A DNA stretch of 35,723 bases from Sphingobacteriaceae bacterium (GCA_903644075.1 CAHJXH010000014.1:1-35723); one strand, 5' to 3'. Counted from the stretch's first letter, positions 15,081-23,075 are shown. The notes: generated by a model from the letters alone, not told the origin. Translations and numbers: made by a program.

Positions 15081-15438
15081 CACAAATATCTTTATCTATA
15101 TTTCTCAGAATATCCTAAAAATTGAAAACATCATTGGTGAAGATATTCAACCACAAATTTCAATTATATCCTATATTGAAGCCATTGGATTTCCTTTTGC
15201 CAACGATCTGGACAAATTTTACATGGAGCAAATCTGTGCATCCTGCAAAGTTATATCCCTATCAGATACAATAGTTCGGGAAACGATAAGGCTTCGAACA
15301 AAATACAAAATCAAACTACCGGATGCTATCATTTATGCTACATCTGTGGTAGAGGAGCTTCCCCTATTAACAAATAATACAGCCGACTTTAAACTACTCG
15401 ATGGTAAAGTCAAATTGATCAATCCATTTTCTACATGA
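15070..15438 (+). CDS. PIN domain toxin (VapC-like ribonuclease)
   Basis: This 122-residue PIN domain protein has the four expected acidic residues: D4 (IFDTN), E37 (SYIEAIG), D85 (LPDAIIYA) and D106 (NTADF). Relatives are Mg2+-dependent RNases that cut tRNA or rRNA and are held inactive by the cognate antitoxin. The start is GTG at 15070, inside the last codons of the antitoxin gene, so translation is probably coupled. Its stop overlaps the ATG of the next SDR gene (ATGA), an unusual link between a toxin and a metabolic gene. The pair is richer in A+T than phhA and the SDR, as expected for a mobile TA module. Confidence 0.87.
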   Translation: MIFDTNIFIYISQNILKIENIIGEDIQPQISIISYIEAIGFPFANDLDKFYMEQICASCKVISLSDTIVRETIRLRTKYKIKLPDAIIYATSVVEELPLLTNNTADFKLLDGKVKLINPFST

Positions 15439-16139
15439 ATATCATTATTACCGGCGCCAGCAGTGGCGTAGGCTTTGAGGCCGCTCTCGAACTCATATTA
15501 AAAGACCATTATAAAGTGATTGTGCTGGCGCGATCACAAAACAAGCTGAGCCGCTTGCAGGAAATTGCCAATAGCCTTAATCCCGGCTGCACCATTTACC
15601 CGGTTGCTTTTGATTTGGTGCATGATGATTATAACGATCTGAAATCATTTATCAACGCCCGCTTTGATGGCCATGTCGACATCCTGATTAACAATGCTGG
15701 TGCACTCATCAACAAACCGTTTGACCAACTGGATGAAATGGACTTTGTGGATATGATGCAAACCAATTTCTTGTCGCACGTGCGTATTACCCAAGCTTTA
15801 TTACCGATGATGAGTGCAGGTTCGCACATTGTAAATATTGGCAGCATGGGAGGTGTACAAGGCAGCGCTAAGTTTAAGGGGTTATCTGCCTACTCGGCCA
15901 GCAAAGCGGCACTGCATAACTTTACCGAAACATTGGCAGAAGAACTTGCCGACCGTAAAATCAGCGTAAACTGCCTGGCACTGGGTTCGGCACAAACAGA
16001 GATGCTTGAGCAGGCTTTCCCGGGCTATGAATCGCCGGTTATGGCTTTCGAAATGGGTAAGTATATTGCCGATTTCGCTATTACGGGCAGTAAGTTTTTT
16101 AATGGGAAGATATTACCGGTTGCGGTTACAACGCCGTAA
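15435..16139 (+). CDS. SDR family oxidoreductase
   Basis: This 234-residue classical SDR has TGASSGVG (6-13), NNAG (86-89), S137 (NIGSMGG) and Y153/K157 (YSASK). It is a small NAD(P)-dependent ketone or aldehyde reductase with unknown substrate. Its ATG overlaps the stop of the PIN toxin gene by ATGA, so it is probably read from the same transcript. It is not close to the two SDR paralogues at 7040 and 34743. Confidence 0.9.
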   Translation: MNIIITGASSGVGFEAALELILKDHYKVIVLARSQNKLSRLQEIANSLNPGCTIYPVAFDLVHDDYNDLKSFINARFDGHVDILINNAGALINKPFDQLDEMDFVDMMQTNFLSHVRITQALLPMMSAGSHIVNIGSMGGVQGSAKFKGLSAYSASKAALHNFTETLAEELADRKISVNCLALGSAQTEMLEQAFPGYESPVMAFEMGKYIADFAITGSKFFNGKILPVAVTTP

Positions 16140-16254
16140 AGAGAGTTAAGAATCGAGAAACAAGAATCAAGAATCAAGAGAGATAGTCTAAGTATATAAA
16201 CGTGCCGGGTGAAGCTTGTCTTGATTCCTGACTCTCGATTCTCGATTCCCTTAA
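16140..16254. repeat. Inverted pair of AGAATCAAG-type repeats
   Basis: GTTAAGAATCGAG, ACAAGAATCAAGAATC (16143-16175) and the inverted TTGATTCCTGACTCTCGATT (about 16220-16240) face each other across about 45 bases in the gap between convergent genes. The RNA would form a long imperfect hairpin on both strands and could act as a two-way terminator. Confidence 0.55.
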
Positions 16255-16953
16255 TTAATTGTTCCTCAAAAACTCCAAAGTTAAAGCCCACGATTCTTTG
16301 GAAGCCGATGGGTTAAAAGCCGGGCGCTCATCGCAGTTAAAACCATGGTTAGCGTCAGAAAAAACAACGTTGGCATAAGGCTTACCGGCATAAGTTAAAG
16401 CTTCGGTAATTTTATCGATGCTTTCTTTAGGGATATGAGTGTCCAGTCCTCCCCAGAAAAAAAGGTGCTTGCCACTTAACTGGTCGGCCATATCAAGCAA
16501 TCCGTCTGTACCACCGCCATAGTATGATACTGCGGCAGCCAAAGGCACGGTAGCATTTGCCAAAAAGGATACACGGCCACCCAAGCAATAACCTGCGCTA
16601 AAAATTCTCGATTTATTGCCCTCCTGTTTGTTTAGCCAATTGTAGGCCGCTGTAATATCGGCCTGCAAGCCTTCGTTTGTTAAAGCGCTGTAATGCGGCA
16701 TAACACCTGCAAAATTGCTGTAATCGCCTTCAAAACCAACAGGTGCGGTACGGTGAAATAACTCGGGACAAATGGCAATATAGCCTTCGCTGGCAAAACG
16801 CTCAGTTACGCGTCGCATGTGGCCGTTTACACCAAATGCTTCCTGGAAAACCAGGATGGCGGGTGTGCTTTCATTTACATTGTCCGGCAAAACGGTGTAA
16901 GCTTGCATGGTTGTACCATCAGCTACTTGTAAAGTTACATAACTGTTATTCAT
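16255..16953 (-). CDS. Dienelactone hydrolase family protein
   Basis: This 232-residue alpha/beta hydrolase of the dienelactone hydrolase family has the catalytic triad C123 (SAGYCLGGR), D171 (GGLDTHIP) and H203 (SDANHGFNC). The Cys nucleophile is typical of true dienelactone hydrolases, which hydrolyse cyclic lactone intermediates of aromatic breakdown, but many Bacteroidota members have unknown substrates. No chlorocatechol or beta-ketoadipate genes are near. Its start is 22 bases after the dnaX stop on the same strand, so it may share the dnaX transcript. Confidence 0.9.
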   Translation of the reverse strand: MNNSYVTLQVADGTTMQAYTVLPDNVNESTPAILVFQEAFGVNGHMRRVTERFASEGYIAICPELFHRTAPVGFEGDYSNFAGVMPHYSALTNEGLQADITAAYNWLNKQEGNKSRIFSAGYCLGGRVSFLANATVPLAAAVSYYGGGTDGLLDMADQLSGKHLFFWGGLDTHIPKESIDKITEALTYAGKPYANVVFSDANHGFNCDERPAFNPSASKESWALTLEFLRNN

Positions 16954-16975
16954 AGATATTTTAGATAGATGTGTG

Positions 16976-18832
16976 TTAACTCAAATCGAGATTAAAACGC
17001 TTGTACAGCTCGCTTAATTGTGGGTTTTTAGCATTCATATGCTGAAACTTTTCAACATCTGTGTATGGCCTCCGGGTAGCCGTCATTTCTTCGATACGGG
17101 CCTTCACCTCGATACTGAAATTCCTCAGCTCAGAACGCAGAAAATTCATCAGACTTGGCTTTTCGTCCCTGAAGTCGTTATCCTGGGCCTTGTTGCTTAC
17201 CACAACTTCAAACTCATTTTGGCCTATCATGGCCGGTGCGGCAGCGCTAAAAATGGTAAACAAGCCCATTTTTTTTTCGTTCCTGAGCCTGACGGTGTAC
17301 TCGCCCCATTTCTGCAAAAAAGCCTCCATGGTAAAAGGCTGTTGGTCGGTACCTTTAATGTAAGGGTCGTCCTCATCAATACCAGCTTCAGCTGTTGCGG
17401 TGGCAACTGCATTAAGCGAAGGTATCATTGATGACCGTGCGGGCATTTGTATTTTAGGTTTCTCGCCGTTAATAGATGGCGAAGCCGGTATGGCTGGTGT
17501 ACTCGCTGCTGGCGAAGCAACCGGAGGTGTTATTTTCGGGATACTGGTAGTAACCGGCGGCGCTGTTTGCGGGCTTTGCGCAACAGGTTGCTGCATAGCC
17601 ACTTGCGGCTGTGCAGCCTGGTAACTTGCCTGCGGCTCATTAGTTATGGGCGGCTGAACCGCTTCAGTTACTGGTTTTTTTTTTAGCTGGCTATCATTAG
17701 CCTGCCCGTTTTGTAGTGGTGAAGTTGCCAGGTTAAAGGCCGAAGGCAGGTGGCACATTTTGAGCAGTGCCAGCTCAACCTGCAGTCGCTGATTTTTGCT
17801 CAGCCTGTAATTGATTTCACACTGGTTGGCAATATTTAAGGCTGATAACAGGAACGAACCCGTTGCCTGCTGCGATTGCTGCAAATAACGCTGACGAACG
17901 CCATCACTTACCTCTAACAATTTCAGCGTAGCCGAATCTTTACCCACCAACAGGTTACGGAAGTGGTTAGATAAACCGTTAATAAAATGGCTGCCGTCAA
18001 AACCTTTCGAAAGAATTTCATCGAAGATCAAAAGCGTCTTCGAGGTTTCCTCATTCATCAGGCCATCTGTTAAACTGAAATAGTAATCGTAATCGAGGAT
18101 GTTAAGGTTATCGATTACTGTTTTATAGGTTACGTTACCTCCCGAGAAGCTAACGATCTGATCGAACATCGATAAGGCATCGCGCAAGCCACCGTCAGCC
18201 TTTTGGGCAATGATGTGCAGGCCGTCATCCTCATAAGAAATACTTTCTTTTTGGGCGATAGATGCCAGGTGAGCAGACATGTCCTCCACCCTGATGCGGT
18301 TAAAATCGAAGATCTGGCATCGGGATAAAATAGTAGGTAATATCTTGTGTTTCTCTGTAGTGGCTAAGATAAAAATGGCATAGTTAGGTGGTTCTTCCAG
18401 CGTTTTCAGGAAAGCGTTAAACGCCGCCTGCGATAACATGTGCACCTCATCAATAATATACACTTTATAGCGGCCGGCTTGCGGCGGTATACGCACCTGA
18501 TCAATCAGGTTACGGATATCATCAACCGAGTTGTTCGATGCCGCATCCAGCTCATGTACGTTAAATGAATTTCCATTTTGAAATGCACGGCACGAGTCGC
18601 ATGTACCACAGGCCTCGCCGTTGGGCTGCAGGTTGGTACAATTGATGGTTTTTGCCAAGATACGCGCACATGTGGTTTTACCTACCCCACGTGGCCCGCA
18701 GAATAAAAATGCCTGCGCCAACTGATTACTTTTAATCGCGTTTTTTAGGGTATTAGTCACATGTTGCTGACCAACAACGGTTTCGAAAGTAGCCGGGCGG
18801 TATTTACGGGCCGAAACTATAAAATTATCCAC
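16976..18832 (-). CDS. dnaX: DNA polymerase III subunit gamma/tau
   Basis: This 618-residue clamp-loader ATPase has Walker A GPRGVGKTT (46-54), zinc ligands C65, C75, C78 and C81, Walker B IIDEVH (126-131) and sensor/arginine-finger SRC (170-172). Domains I-III end near residue 365 (LLKMCHLPSAF). A Pro/Ala/Gln/Thr-rich linker (about 370-470) leads to a C-terminal tau part (about 500-618). At codons 383-387, Leu-Lys-Lys-Lys-Pro is coded by CTA followed by nine A and CCA, an unbroken A10 run (17675-17684 on the plus strand). Loss of one A gives TAA after Asn-Gln; gain of one A gives TGA after Thr-Ser-Asn. Slippage in either direction would therefore yield a gamma-sized protein of 387 or 389 residues. 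Confidence 0.96.
   Translation of the reverse strand: MDNFIVSARKYRPATFETVVGQQHVTNTLKNAIKSNQLAQAFLFCGPRGVGKTTCARILAKTINCTNLQPNGEACGTCDSCRAFQNGNSFNVHELDAASNNSVDDIRNLIDQVRIPPQAGRYKVYIIDEVHMLSQAAFNAFLKTLEEPPNYAIFILATTEKHKILPTILSRCQIFDFNRIRVEDMSAHLASIAQKESISYEDDGLHIIAQKADGGLRDALSMFDQIVSFSGGNVTYKTVIDNLNILDYDYYFSLTDGLMNEETSKTLLIFDEILSKGFDGSHFINGLSNHFRNLLVGKDSATLKLLEVSDGVRQRYLQQSQQATGSFLLSALNIANQCEINYRLSKNQRLQVELALLKMCHLPSAFNLATSPLQNGQANDSQLKKKPVTEAVQPPITNEPQASYQAAQPQVAMQQPVAQSPQTAPPVTTSIPKITPPVASPAASTPAIPASPSINGEKPKIQMPARSSMIPSLNAVATATAEAGIDEDDPYIKGTDQQPFTMEAFLQKWGEYTVRLRNEKKMGLFTIFSAAAPAMIGQNEFEVVVSNKAQDNDFRDEKPSLMNFLRSELRNFSIEVKARIEEMTATRRPYTDVEKFQHMNAKNPQLSELYKRFNLDLS
17675..17684 (-). promoter_or_regulatory. 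A10 slippage site in dnaX
   Basis: Ten A residues on the coding strand lie at the end of the clamp-loader domains, with stop codons within four codons in both alternative frames. Thermus thermophilus dnaX uses A9 transcriptional slippage and E. coli uses A AAA AAG ribosomal frameshifting to make gamma. The same use here is inferred from layout. Confidence 0.6.
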
Positions 18833-18967
18833 AGCCCCTAAGTTAGCAAGAAAACGGGAAAGGGTAAAGAGTAAAAACGAAGTTTTGGGTGGTTAAGTTT
18901 ACTGCATTGAAGGTTAAGGGACATTGCGATTCATAATTCAAAACTCAAAATTCGGTCACTAAATTCC

Positions 18968-19050
18968 GGGCGTTCCCTTTGGGCCGGGCTCATCCGCTCA
19001 TACTGCACAGGCATTAGCCACGGGCCGGTATCCGTGCTATCCATAACGCG
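18968..19050. repeat. GGGCGTT...AACGC structured element
   Basis: The segment opens GGGCGTTCCCTTTGGGCCGG and closes CCATAACGC. CGTT and AACG can pair as a closing stem around CCC/GGG and GGCCGG/CCGG-type hairpins. It recalls a sequence type that I remember as common between genes in Bacteroidota (GGGCGTTCCC..., ...ATCCCTAACGC), with no known function. It is part of the 695-base gene-free stretch 18833-19527. Confidence 0.45.
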
Positions 19051-19076
19051 GAAATGTTTACATATATTCGCATCCT

Positions 19077-19204
19077 CAGTCGCTCGGCTCTTGCCGAGTG
19101 ACAAATATTTAGCGGCCTCTGGCCGTTGATAATAAATATTTAAGCAGTTTAAGAAAGGCCGGAGGCCTATTGATAGTCGTCAATCGGCAAGAGCCGAGCG
19201 ACTG
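19077..19204. repeat. 128-bp palindromic element with perfect 21-bp ends
   Basis: The ends are exact inverted copies: CAGTCGCTCGGCTCTTGCCG plus A (19077-19097) and its reverse complement at 19184-19204. An inner pair, GGCCTCTGGCC and GGCCGGAGGCC, is also inverted. There is no open frame inside. It looks like a MITE-like or REP-like unit within the gene-free stretch 18833-19527; from 19205 to 19462 I see nothing else definite. Confidence 0.75.
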
Positions 19205-19462
19205 CATAGAAGCAAATATTATCCGTTACAGTTTCACGATGTTCCCGTCCCGAAAACGGACGACCCCGCTGTCGCAATTTGGTGTAGCGTAACTTGTGAT
19301 TTAAACATGGTAAGCTTGCAGTTTACTAAGGTGAAACCTTACATCATTATAACCACAAGCAGGACACATGGTAACGGTGTGAAGTGATTCTATATCTAGA
19401 ATCTATTAATAAAACCTGGTACCAAACACTCACCAATATTTTACAGGCCTGATAAAATTGTT

Positions 19463-19493
19463 TTTGATAATCAACCTACATGGTTTATATTGG
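19463..19493 (+). promoter_or_regulatory. Candidate promoter of the methyltransferase gene
   Basis: TTTG (19463-19466), a 19-base spacer and TATATTGG (19486-19493) resemble the -33/-7 pattern with one mismatch in the -7 box. It lies 34 bases before the ATG at 19528. Confidence 0.35.
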
Positions 19494-19527
19494 CTTTCTA
19501 AACCTATTATAACCAATCTTACTTCAC

Positions 19528-20490
19528 ATGTCTATCCTCGAACAATCAACCAATACCTTACTTTTTAAACCTACAGCGTTTAAAGATATTTATGATGATT
19601 TGCATGAGCTGAGCGATTTTTACGCCGCGCACTCGGGCATCGCCATAGGAGATATTACCGATAATGATATTATGCTGCCATCGGGCAAAGCAATTTCGCC
19701 AATCAAGGCCGCATTTTGTCTGGTCGAAATTCAGCGCACGGCCGTATTTATACGTGGGATAAACAAAGCGATTGCCCAGTTACAGGCTTCCTTCCCGGGC
19801 GAGCGTATTCATATATTATATGCAGGTTGCGGGCCTTATGCTACATTGCTAACGCCATTTACTACCCGCTATACATCCAATGAGCTGGCATTTCATTTAC
19901 TGGATATTAATCAAATATCATTAACGGCCGCCCAAAAACTATATAAGGGTTTGGAACTGGAAGATTATGTGGCCGAATGGATATGCGCTGATGCAACCAC
20001 TTACCAACTACCAGAGGATCAAACCATACACATGGTTATTTCTGAAACCATGCTTAATGCGTTGCGTAAAGAACCCCAGGTTGATATTATGCTGAACCTG
20101 ATACCACAAATGCACGAGAAAGCATTATTTATACCGCAGAATATTACCGTGACAGCACAGTTACTTGATAACCGTAAGGAAATGGACCGTGGCATAGAAC
20201 CCTACCTAACGCCCGAGCGCATAAATCTGGGCACGCTGTATGCTATCGGTCGCGAAATATATGAGCCACCTCAACGGATTGTAATTGAGATACCGCAAGA
20301 AATTCAAAACCACAAGAACCTAAGTCTGCTTACCGATATTACCGTATTTGATAACGAGCGGTTAAGCACCTATGACTCGAGCCTGAATATGCCGGTAAGA
20401 ATACAAGAAGTTTCCGGCCACGAAGGCAGGAAACTAATATTTAATTATGAGCGTGGCGAAAAGCCAGGCTTTAAATTTGAATGGGCTTAA
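19528..20490 (+). CDS. SAM-dependent methyltransferase-like protein
   Basis: This 320-residue protein has a class I methyltransferase core: motif I ILYAGCGPYATLLTPF (96-111), acidic residue D126 (HLLDIN), D155 (CADAT) and MVISETMLNALRKEPQ (169-184). The arrangement ISET...L...MHEKALFIPQNITVTAQL and the beta-rich C-terminus resemble protein-arginine-methyltransferase-type enzymes, but this is a by-eye resemblance and the target is unknown. It converges on a short peptide gene at 20559-20723 with an AT-rich hairpin between them. Being on the opposite strand it is not in the operon, but the peptide and the formyltransferase make peptide or small-molecule modification a reasonable hypothesis. Confidence 0.7.
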   Translation: MSILEQSTNTLLFKPTAFKDIYDDLHELSDFYAAHSGIAIGDITDNDIMLPSGKAISPIKAAFCLVEIQRTAVFIRGINKAIAQLQASFPGERIHILYAGCGPYATLLTPFTTRYTSNELAFHLLDINQISLTAAQKLYKGLELEDYVAEWICADATTYQLPEDQTIHMVISETMLNALRKEPQVDIMLNLIPQMHEKALFIPQNITVTAQLLDNRKEMDRGIEPYLTPERINLGTLYAIGREIYEPPQRIVIEIPQEIQNHKNLSLLTDITVFDNERLSTYDSSLNMPVRIQEVSGHEGRKLIFNYERGEKPGFKFEWA

Positions 20491-20505
20491 TATTAAACCA
20501 TAACA

Positions 20506-20548
20506 GTATTGTTATATTAACCCTATAAAGTGGTTAATATAACAATAC
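20506..20548. terminator. Bidirectional AT-rich hairpin between convergent genes
   Basis: There are perfect 17-bp arms: GTATTGTTATATTAACC (20506-20522) and its reverse complement (20532-20548) with a 9-base loop. It lies between the methyltransferase stop (20490) and the peptide stop (20559), placed to end transcription from both sides, although it is AT-rich and lacks long T runs. Confidence 0.6.
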
Positions 20549-20558
20549 AAATCTCAAA

Positions 20559-20723
20559 TTAGCTAACAGGGACATATGGCGCTCCGCTACCGCCTTCAGA
20601 ACCACTGACAGCACCACTTTCAACACTGATTAATTCAACATCTGGTGTTATCCAGATTTTTTTATCAGTAGTTTCATTAACTCCCTGATTTAATGACGAA
20701 TTTGAATGATTAAGAGTATCCAT
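20559..20723 (-). CDS. 54-residue RiPP-precursor-like peptide
   Basis: This short gene encodes MDTLNHSNSSLNQGVNETTD, then KKIWITPDVELISVESG, then a Gly/Ser-rich tail (AVSGSEGGSGAPYVPVS). A polar N-terminus, a conserved KIWI-x-P-[DE]-V-x-x-I patch and a variable Gly/Ser tail follow the leader/core plan of ribosomal peptides. The peptide at 30068-30262 shares the patch and the ESG after it. The gene has the best promoter of the region (20769-20801) and a hairpin after its stop. A formyltransferase gene lies 108 bases upstream on the same strand. No radical SAM, cyclase, protease or ABC exporter is nearby, so maturation is a guess. Confidence 0.72.
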   Translation of the reverse strand: MDTLNHSNSSLNQGVNETTDKKIWITPDVELISVESGAVSGSEGGSGAPYVPVS

Positions 20724-20768
20724 AATTAATAGTATTTGATTATTTTTTTATTTTTTATTTACGTTAAA

Positions 20769-20801
20769 CAAAGCTAAATTTCAAACTCTATAAATATCAA
20801 A
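20769..20801 (-). promoter_or_regulatory. Promoter of the short peptide gene
   Basis: On the minus strand TTTG (20798-20801), a 21-base spacer and TAGCTTTG (20769-20776) match the Bacteroidota -33/-7 consensus fully. The ATG at 20723 is 45 bases after the -7 box. This gives the peptide its own transcript, separate from the formyltransferase. Confidence 0.65.
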
Positions 20802-20831
20802 AAAAATTAAAGATTTATTTACAAATTACAT

Positions 20832-21791
20832 TTAGCCTAATTTTTCCCCTAATGTTAAACCTGCCGTTTTAGCCAGATATGCCGGCAAAAATGCATTATT
20901 AAAGAAGAACATATTTACATTAATTGCCTCTCCATGGCTACATATGATATGCAGAAACCGCTCGTTAGTTACAATAGTCCCCGCAGCTTGCCCCTTATCA
21001 TACTTACTATCAACAACTTCAGCATCTATTAGTTTTATTTCTGTCCCTTTAAAAAAACTCAGTCCACCTTTATTCCATGGGTTGCCAGCCCTTATAAGGT
21101 TGCATACTTCAGTGGCGGTCATTTTTTCCCAATTAATCAGTACATCATTTAAACCCGGCCTTTTTTGATAGGCCCTTGCTGAACCCGATAAATTAATATG
21201 AGAAAGCGGCATTCGCTGCAGCAAGATATTAAGAATATAAAACACACCTTCTACACAAACCTGGCTCAATATGTCATTTACCAGCTGATAGTTGTAATGC
21301 GGAAGATTTGGTACACTATTTTGCCAAACCACCGGCCCGTCATCAAATTTTTCTGATAACTCATGGATAGCAAGCCCCACCCTTTCGATCCCTGTTTTTA
21401 ACTGCCAGAATACCGGAACCGGACCTCTAAAACCGGGTAAAGGCCCAAAATGAATATTAAATATACGCATGGTCTGGTTCTTTAACCGGTCGAGCTTAAT
21501 AAGATGTGCATAACCCAACATAAAGCAAACATCGTAGTTACCGTTTTGCAGCCACTGGTAAAGATCTTTCGAGGTATTTCTTTCTTCGGTAAAGGGTATT
21601 TTGGTTTGTTGTATAAATGCTGCTACCTTCTGGTTAACAAACTGATCGGGCGAGGGGCTAAAAAAAACATGGACCATTACCCCTTGCGTGGCAAGTGCAT
21701 AGGTAAAAGGAATAAAAGAATCGGTATTAGAAATAACACCAATACGTATGGCTTGTGGTTTCAACATTTCATTTATAAAGGTACAGGCCAT
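20832..21791 (-). CDS. Formyltransferase family protein (Fmt-like, two domains)
   Basis: This 319-residue protein has the methionyl-tRNA-formyltransferase fold. The catalytic Asn-x-His and Asp of the 10-formyl-THF enzymes are present: N112 and H114 in FNIHFGPLPGFRGPVPVFW, and D150 in KFDDGPV. The C-terminal part (WEKMTATEVCNLIRAGNPWN, about 215-234, and onward) resembles the Fmt C-terminal barrel. The sequence is divergent from housekeeping Fmt, and the genome should carry a normal fmt elsewhere, so this is more likely a specialised N-formyltransferase. GGGAG lies 5 bases before the ATG at 21791, a rare Shine-Dalgarno site in this window that supports the start. It lies between the peptide gene and the tail-collar operon. 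Confidence 0.82.
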   Translation of the reverse strand: MACTFINEMLKPQAIRIGVISNTDSFIPFTYALATQGVMVHVFFSPSPDQFVNQKVAAFIQQTKIPFTEERNTSKDLYQWLQNGNYDVCFMLGYAHLIKLDRLKNQTMRIFNIHFGPLPGFRGPVPVFWQLKTGIERVGLAIHELSEKFDDGPVVWQNSVPNLPHYNYQLVNDILSQVCVEGVFYILNILLQRMPLSHINLSGSARAYQKRPGLNDVLINWEKMTATEVCNLIRAGNPWNKGGLSFFKGTEIKLIDAEVVDSKYDKGQAAGTIVTNERFLHIICSHGEAINVNMFFFNNAFLPAYLAKTAGLTLGEKLG

Positions 21792-21891
21792 TTATCTCCC
21801 GTGCATATAATAATGCATAAAGCAGGCACATATTATTGTTAAAGAGGCTCCGGTTAACTGCCAGAATTTAATTTTGATTAATTAAAATGGG

Positions 21892-21917
21892 GGGCGGCAT
21901 TATTTCTAATACCGCCC
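21892..21917 (-). terminator. Terminator after the tail-collar operon
   Basis: On the minus strand GGGCGGTATTA and TAATGCCGCCC form an 11-bp stem with one mismatch and a 4-base loop. It is followed by CCCATTTTAATT, a short U-rich tail. It begins 33 bases after the stop of the last tail-collar gene and separates these genes from the formyltransferase. Confidence 0.65.
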
Positions 21918-21949
21918 TTTATATCTGGTATTCTGCTAACAATTAAACA

Positions 21950-22513
21950 TTAAGGTTTCTGCGGAAAAATTCCGTTAACACATATAATGTAGTTAAGAGC
22001 CATATAAGGCATCATGTTGTTATGAGCGCCACTACCGCCTGCCGGCACTAGTACATTTGCACTTAAGGCCTTAACAGTAGCTCCGTTAGTAGCTGTTACA
22101 GGAACATAAGCTACCCCCGTACCGGCAGGCGAACTTGCTACCCCCAGGTACGAAGTACTGCCAGAGGGCGCATTGGTACTTGCAGAAATATTTGCAGGCA
22201 CTGTACTTACAACAAAGCTATGAGTGTGGACAGGCAATTGGGCCTCTACAATTGTCTCTGTCTCAGTGCCCGCGCTACTACCCATGGGGCGGTTTGTTAA
22301 CCCCGTCCCCTGCCCCTGCCCAATCGGGATGCGGCCGCGAAGATCGGGTACGCCAAAAGTAGTTAACCCATTGCCTCCGTAAGTAGTGCCTATTACGGCA
22401 AACAAGAGTTGATAAGTATTAACAGAGAGCATGGAACCATCACACATCACAAAACCTACAGGCGCATATTGCCCTGTAAAAGCGCGAATTTCACTTACAT
22501 AAGAATCTGCCAT
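21950..22513 (-). CDS. Phage tail-collar domain protein (microcystin-dependent-protein-like), third in operon
   Basis: This 187-residue protein has an N-terminal tail-collar domain: VSEIRAFTGQYAPVGFVMCD followed by GSMLSVNTYQLLFAVIGTTY, GLTTFGVPDLRGRIPIGQGQ and a PVHTHSF His motif. The variable middle (about 105-160) is Ser/Thr/Ala/Gly-rich, and the C-terminus HNNMMPYMALNYIICVNGIF is conserved among all three copies. There is no signal peptide. Such free-standing proteins occur in Bacteroidota, often in threes, with unknown function; tail collar is a structural label from phage tails. The three genes are in tandem with 25- and 36-base gaps. Confidence 0.9.
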   Translation of the reverse strand: MADSYVSEIRAFTGQYAPVGFVMCDGSMLSVNTYQLLFAVIGTTYGGNGLTTFGVPDLRGRIPIGQGQGTGLTNRPMGSSAGTETETIVEAQLPVHTHSFVVSTVPANISASTNAPSGSTSYLGVASSPAGTGVAYVPVTATNGATVKALSANVLVPAGGSGAHNNMMPYMALNYIICVNGIFPQKP

Positions 22514-22538
22514 TTTAATTGTAATTAAGGTTTAAATA

Positions 22539-23075
22539 TTAATTTCTTGAAGGGAAAAGCCCCTGTACCGCTATACAAAAATTCACTGTTGTATAAGGCT
22601 GCATATTATTATGCGGCACATTGCCACCCACCGTAGATATTGTGGCCGGGTTTAATGTAGTGGTAGTTGCGGCGCTAGCGTTATAAATATCAACTTGGGT
22701 ATTAGTTGGGGCAGCGCCAACCGGGTTGGCAAGTATCTCGCCAGCAAGCGTACCTGTGGCGGGCGCGTTTTTCACCCCAAAAGTATGTGTATGCGGCGGC
22801 ATTTCAGCAGGCGAAAGTGTTTCTGTTTCTGATCCACCCGCGGTTCCTACTTTTTGAAAACTTGGGTTAGTTGGTAGCAAACCAGCCATAGTACGGCCCC
22901 TTAAATCGGGTAAAGCGAAAGTTGTTTTGCCATCACCTCCATATAATGTACCTAATAATGCATAGAGTGCTGCGTTTTGCTGCATATTTAATAAACTGCC
23001 GTCGCAAATATGCCAACCCGGAGGGGCATAGTTACAAGCAAACATGCGGATTTCTCCTAAATAAAAATCTGCCAT
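22539..23075 (-). CDS. Phage tail-collar domain protein, second in operon
   Basis: This 178-residue protein has the same plan as its neighbours: LGEIRMFACNYAPPGWHICD and GSLLNMQQNAALYALLGTLY at the N-terminus, TTFALPDLRGRTMAG, the His motif MPPHTHTFG, and the ending HNNMQPYTTVNFCIAVQGLF. The middle (about 105-155) differs completely in sequence from the other two copies and is rich in Ala, Thr and Asn, which points to diversification of that segment while the frame is kept. Confidence 0.9.
   Translation of the reverse strand: MADFYLGEIRMFACNYAPPGWHICDGSLLNMQQNAALYALLGTLYGGDGKTTFALPDLRGRTMAGLLPTNPSFQKVGTAGGSETETLSPAEMPPHTHTFGVKNAPATGTLAGEILANPVGAAPTNTQVDIYNASAATTTTLNPATISTVGGNVPHNNMQPYTTVNFCIAVQGLFPSRN

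Noticed and set aside
19205-19527. tRNA or other known RNA gene in the long gap before the methyltransferase
   Set aside because: No cloverleaf or known riboswitch core could be folded by eye.
20559-21791. Lasso peptide or radical-SAM RiPP cluster
   Set aside because: No B1/B2 protease, asparagine-synthase-like cyclase, radical SAM enzyme, PqqD-like protein or exporter is present; only a general precursor-like reading is kept.
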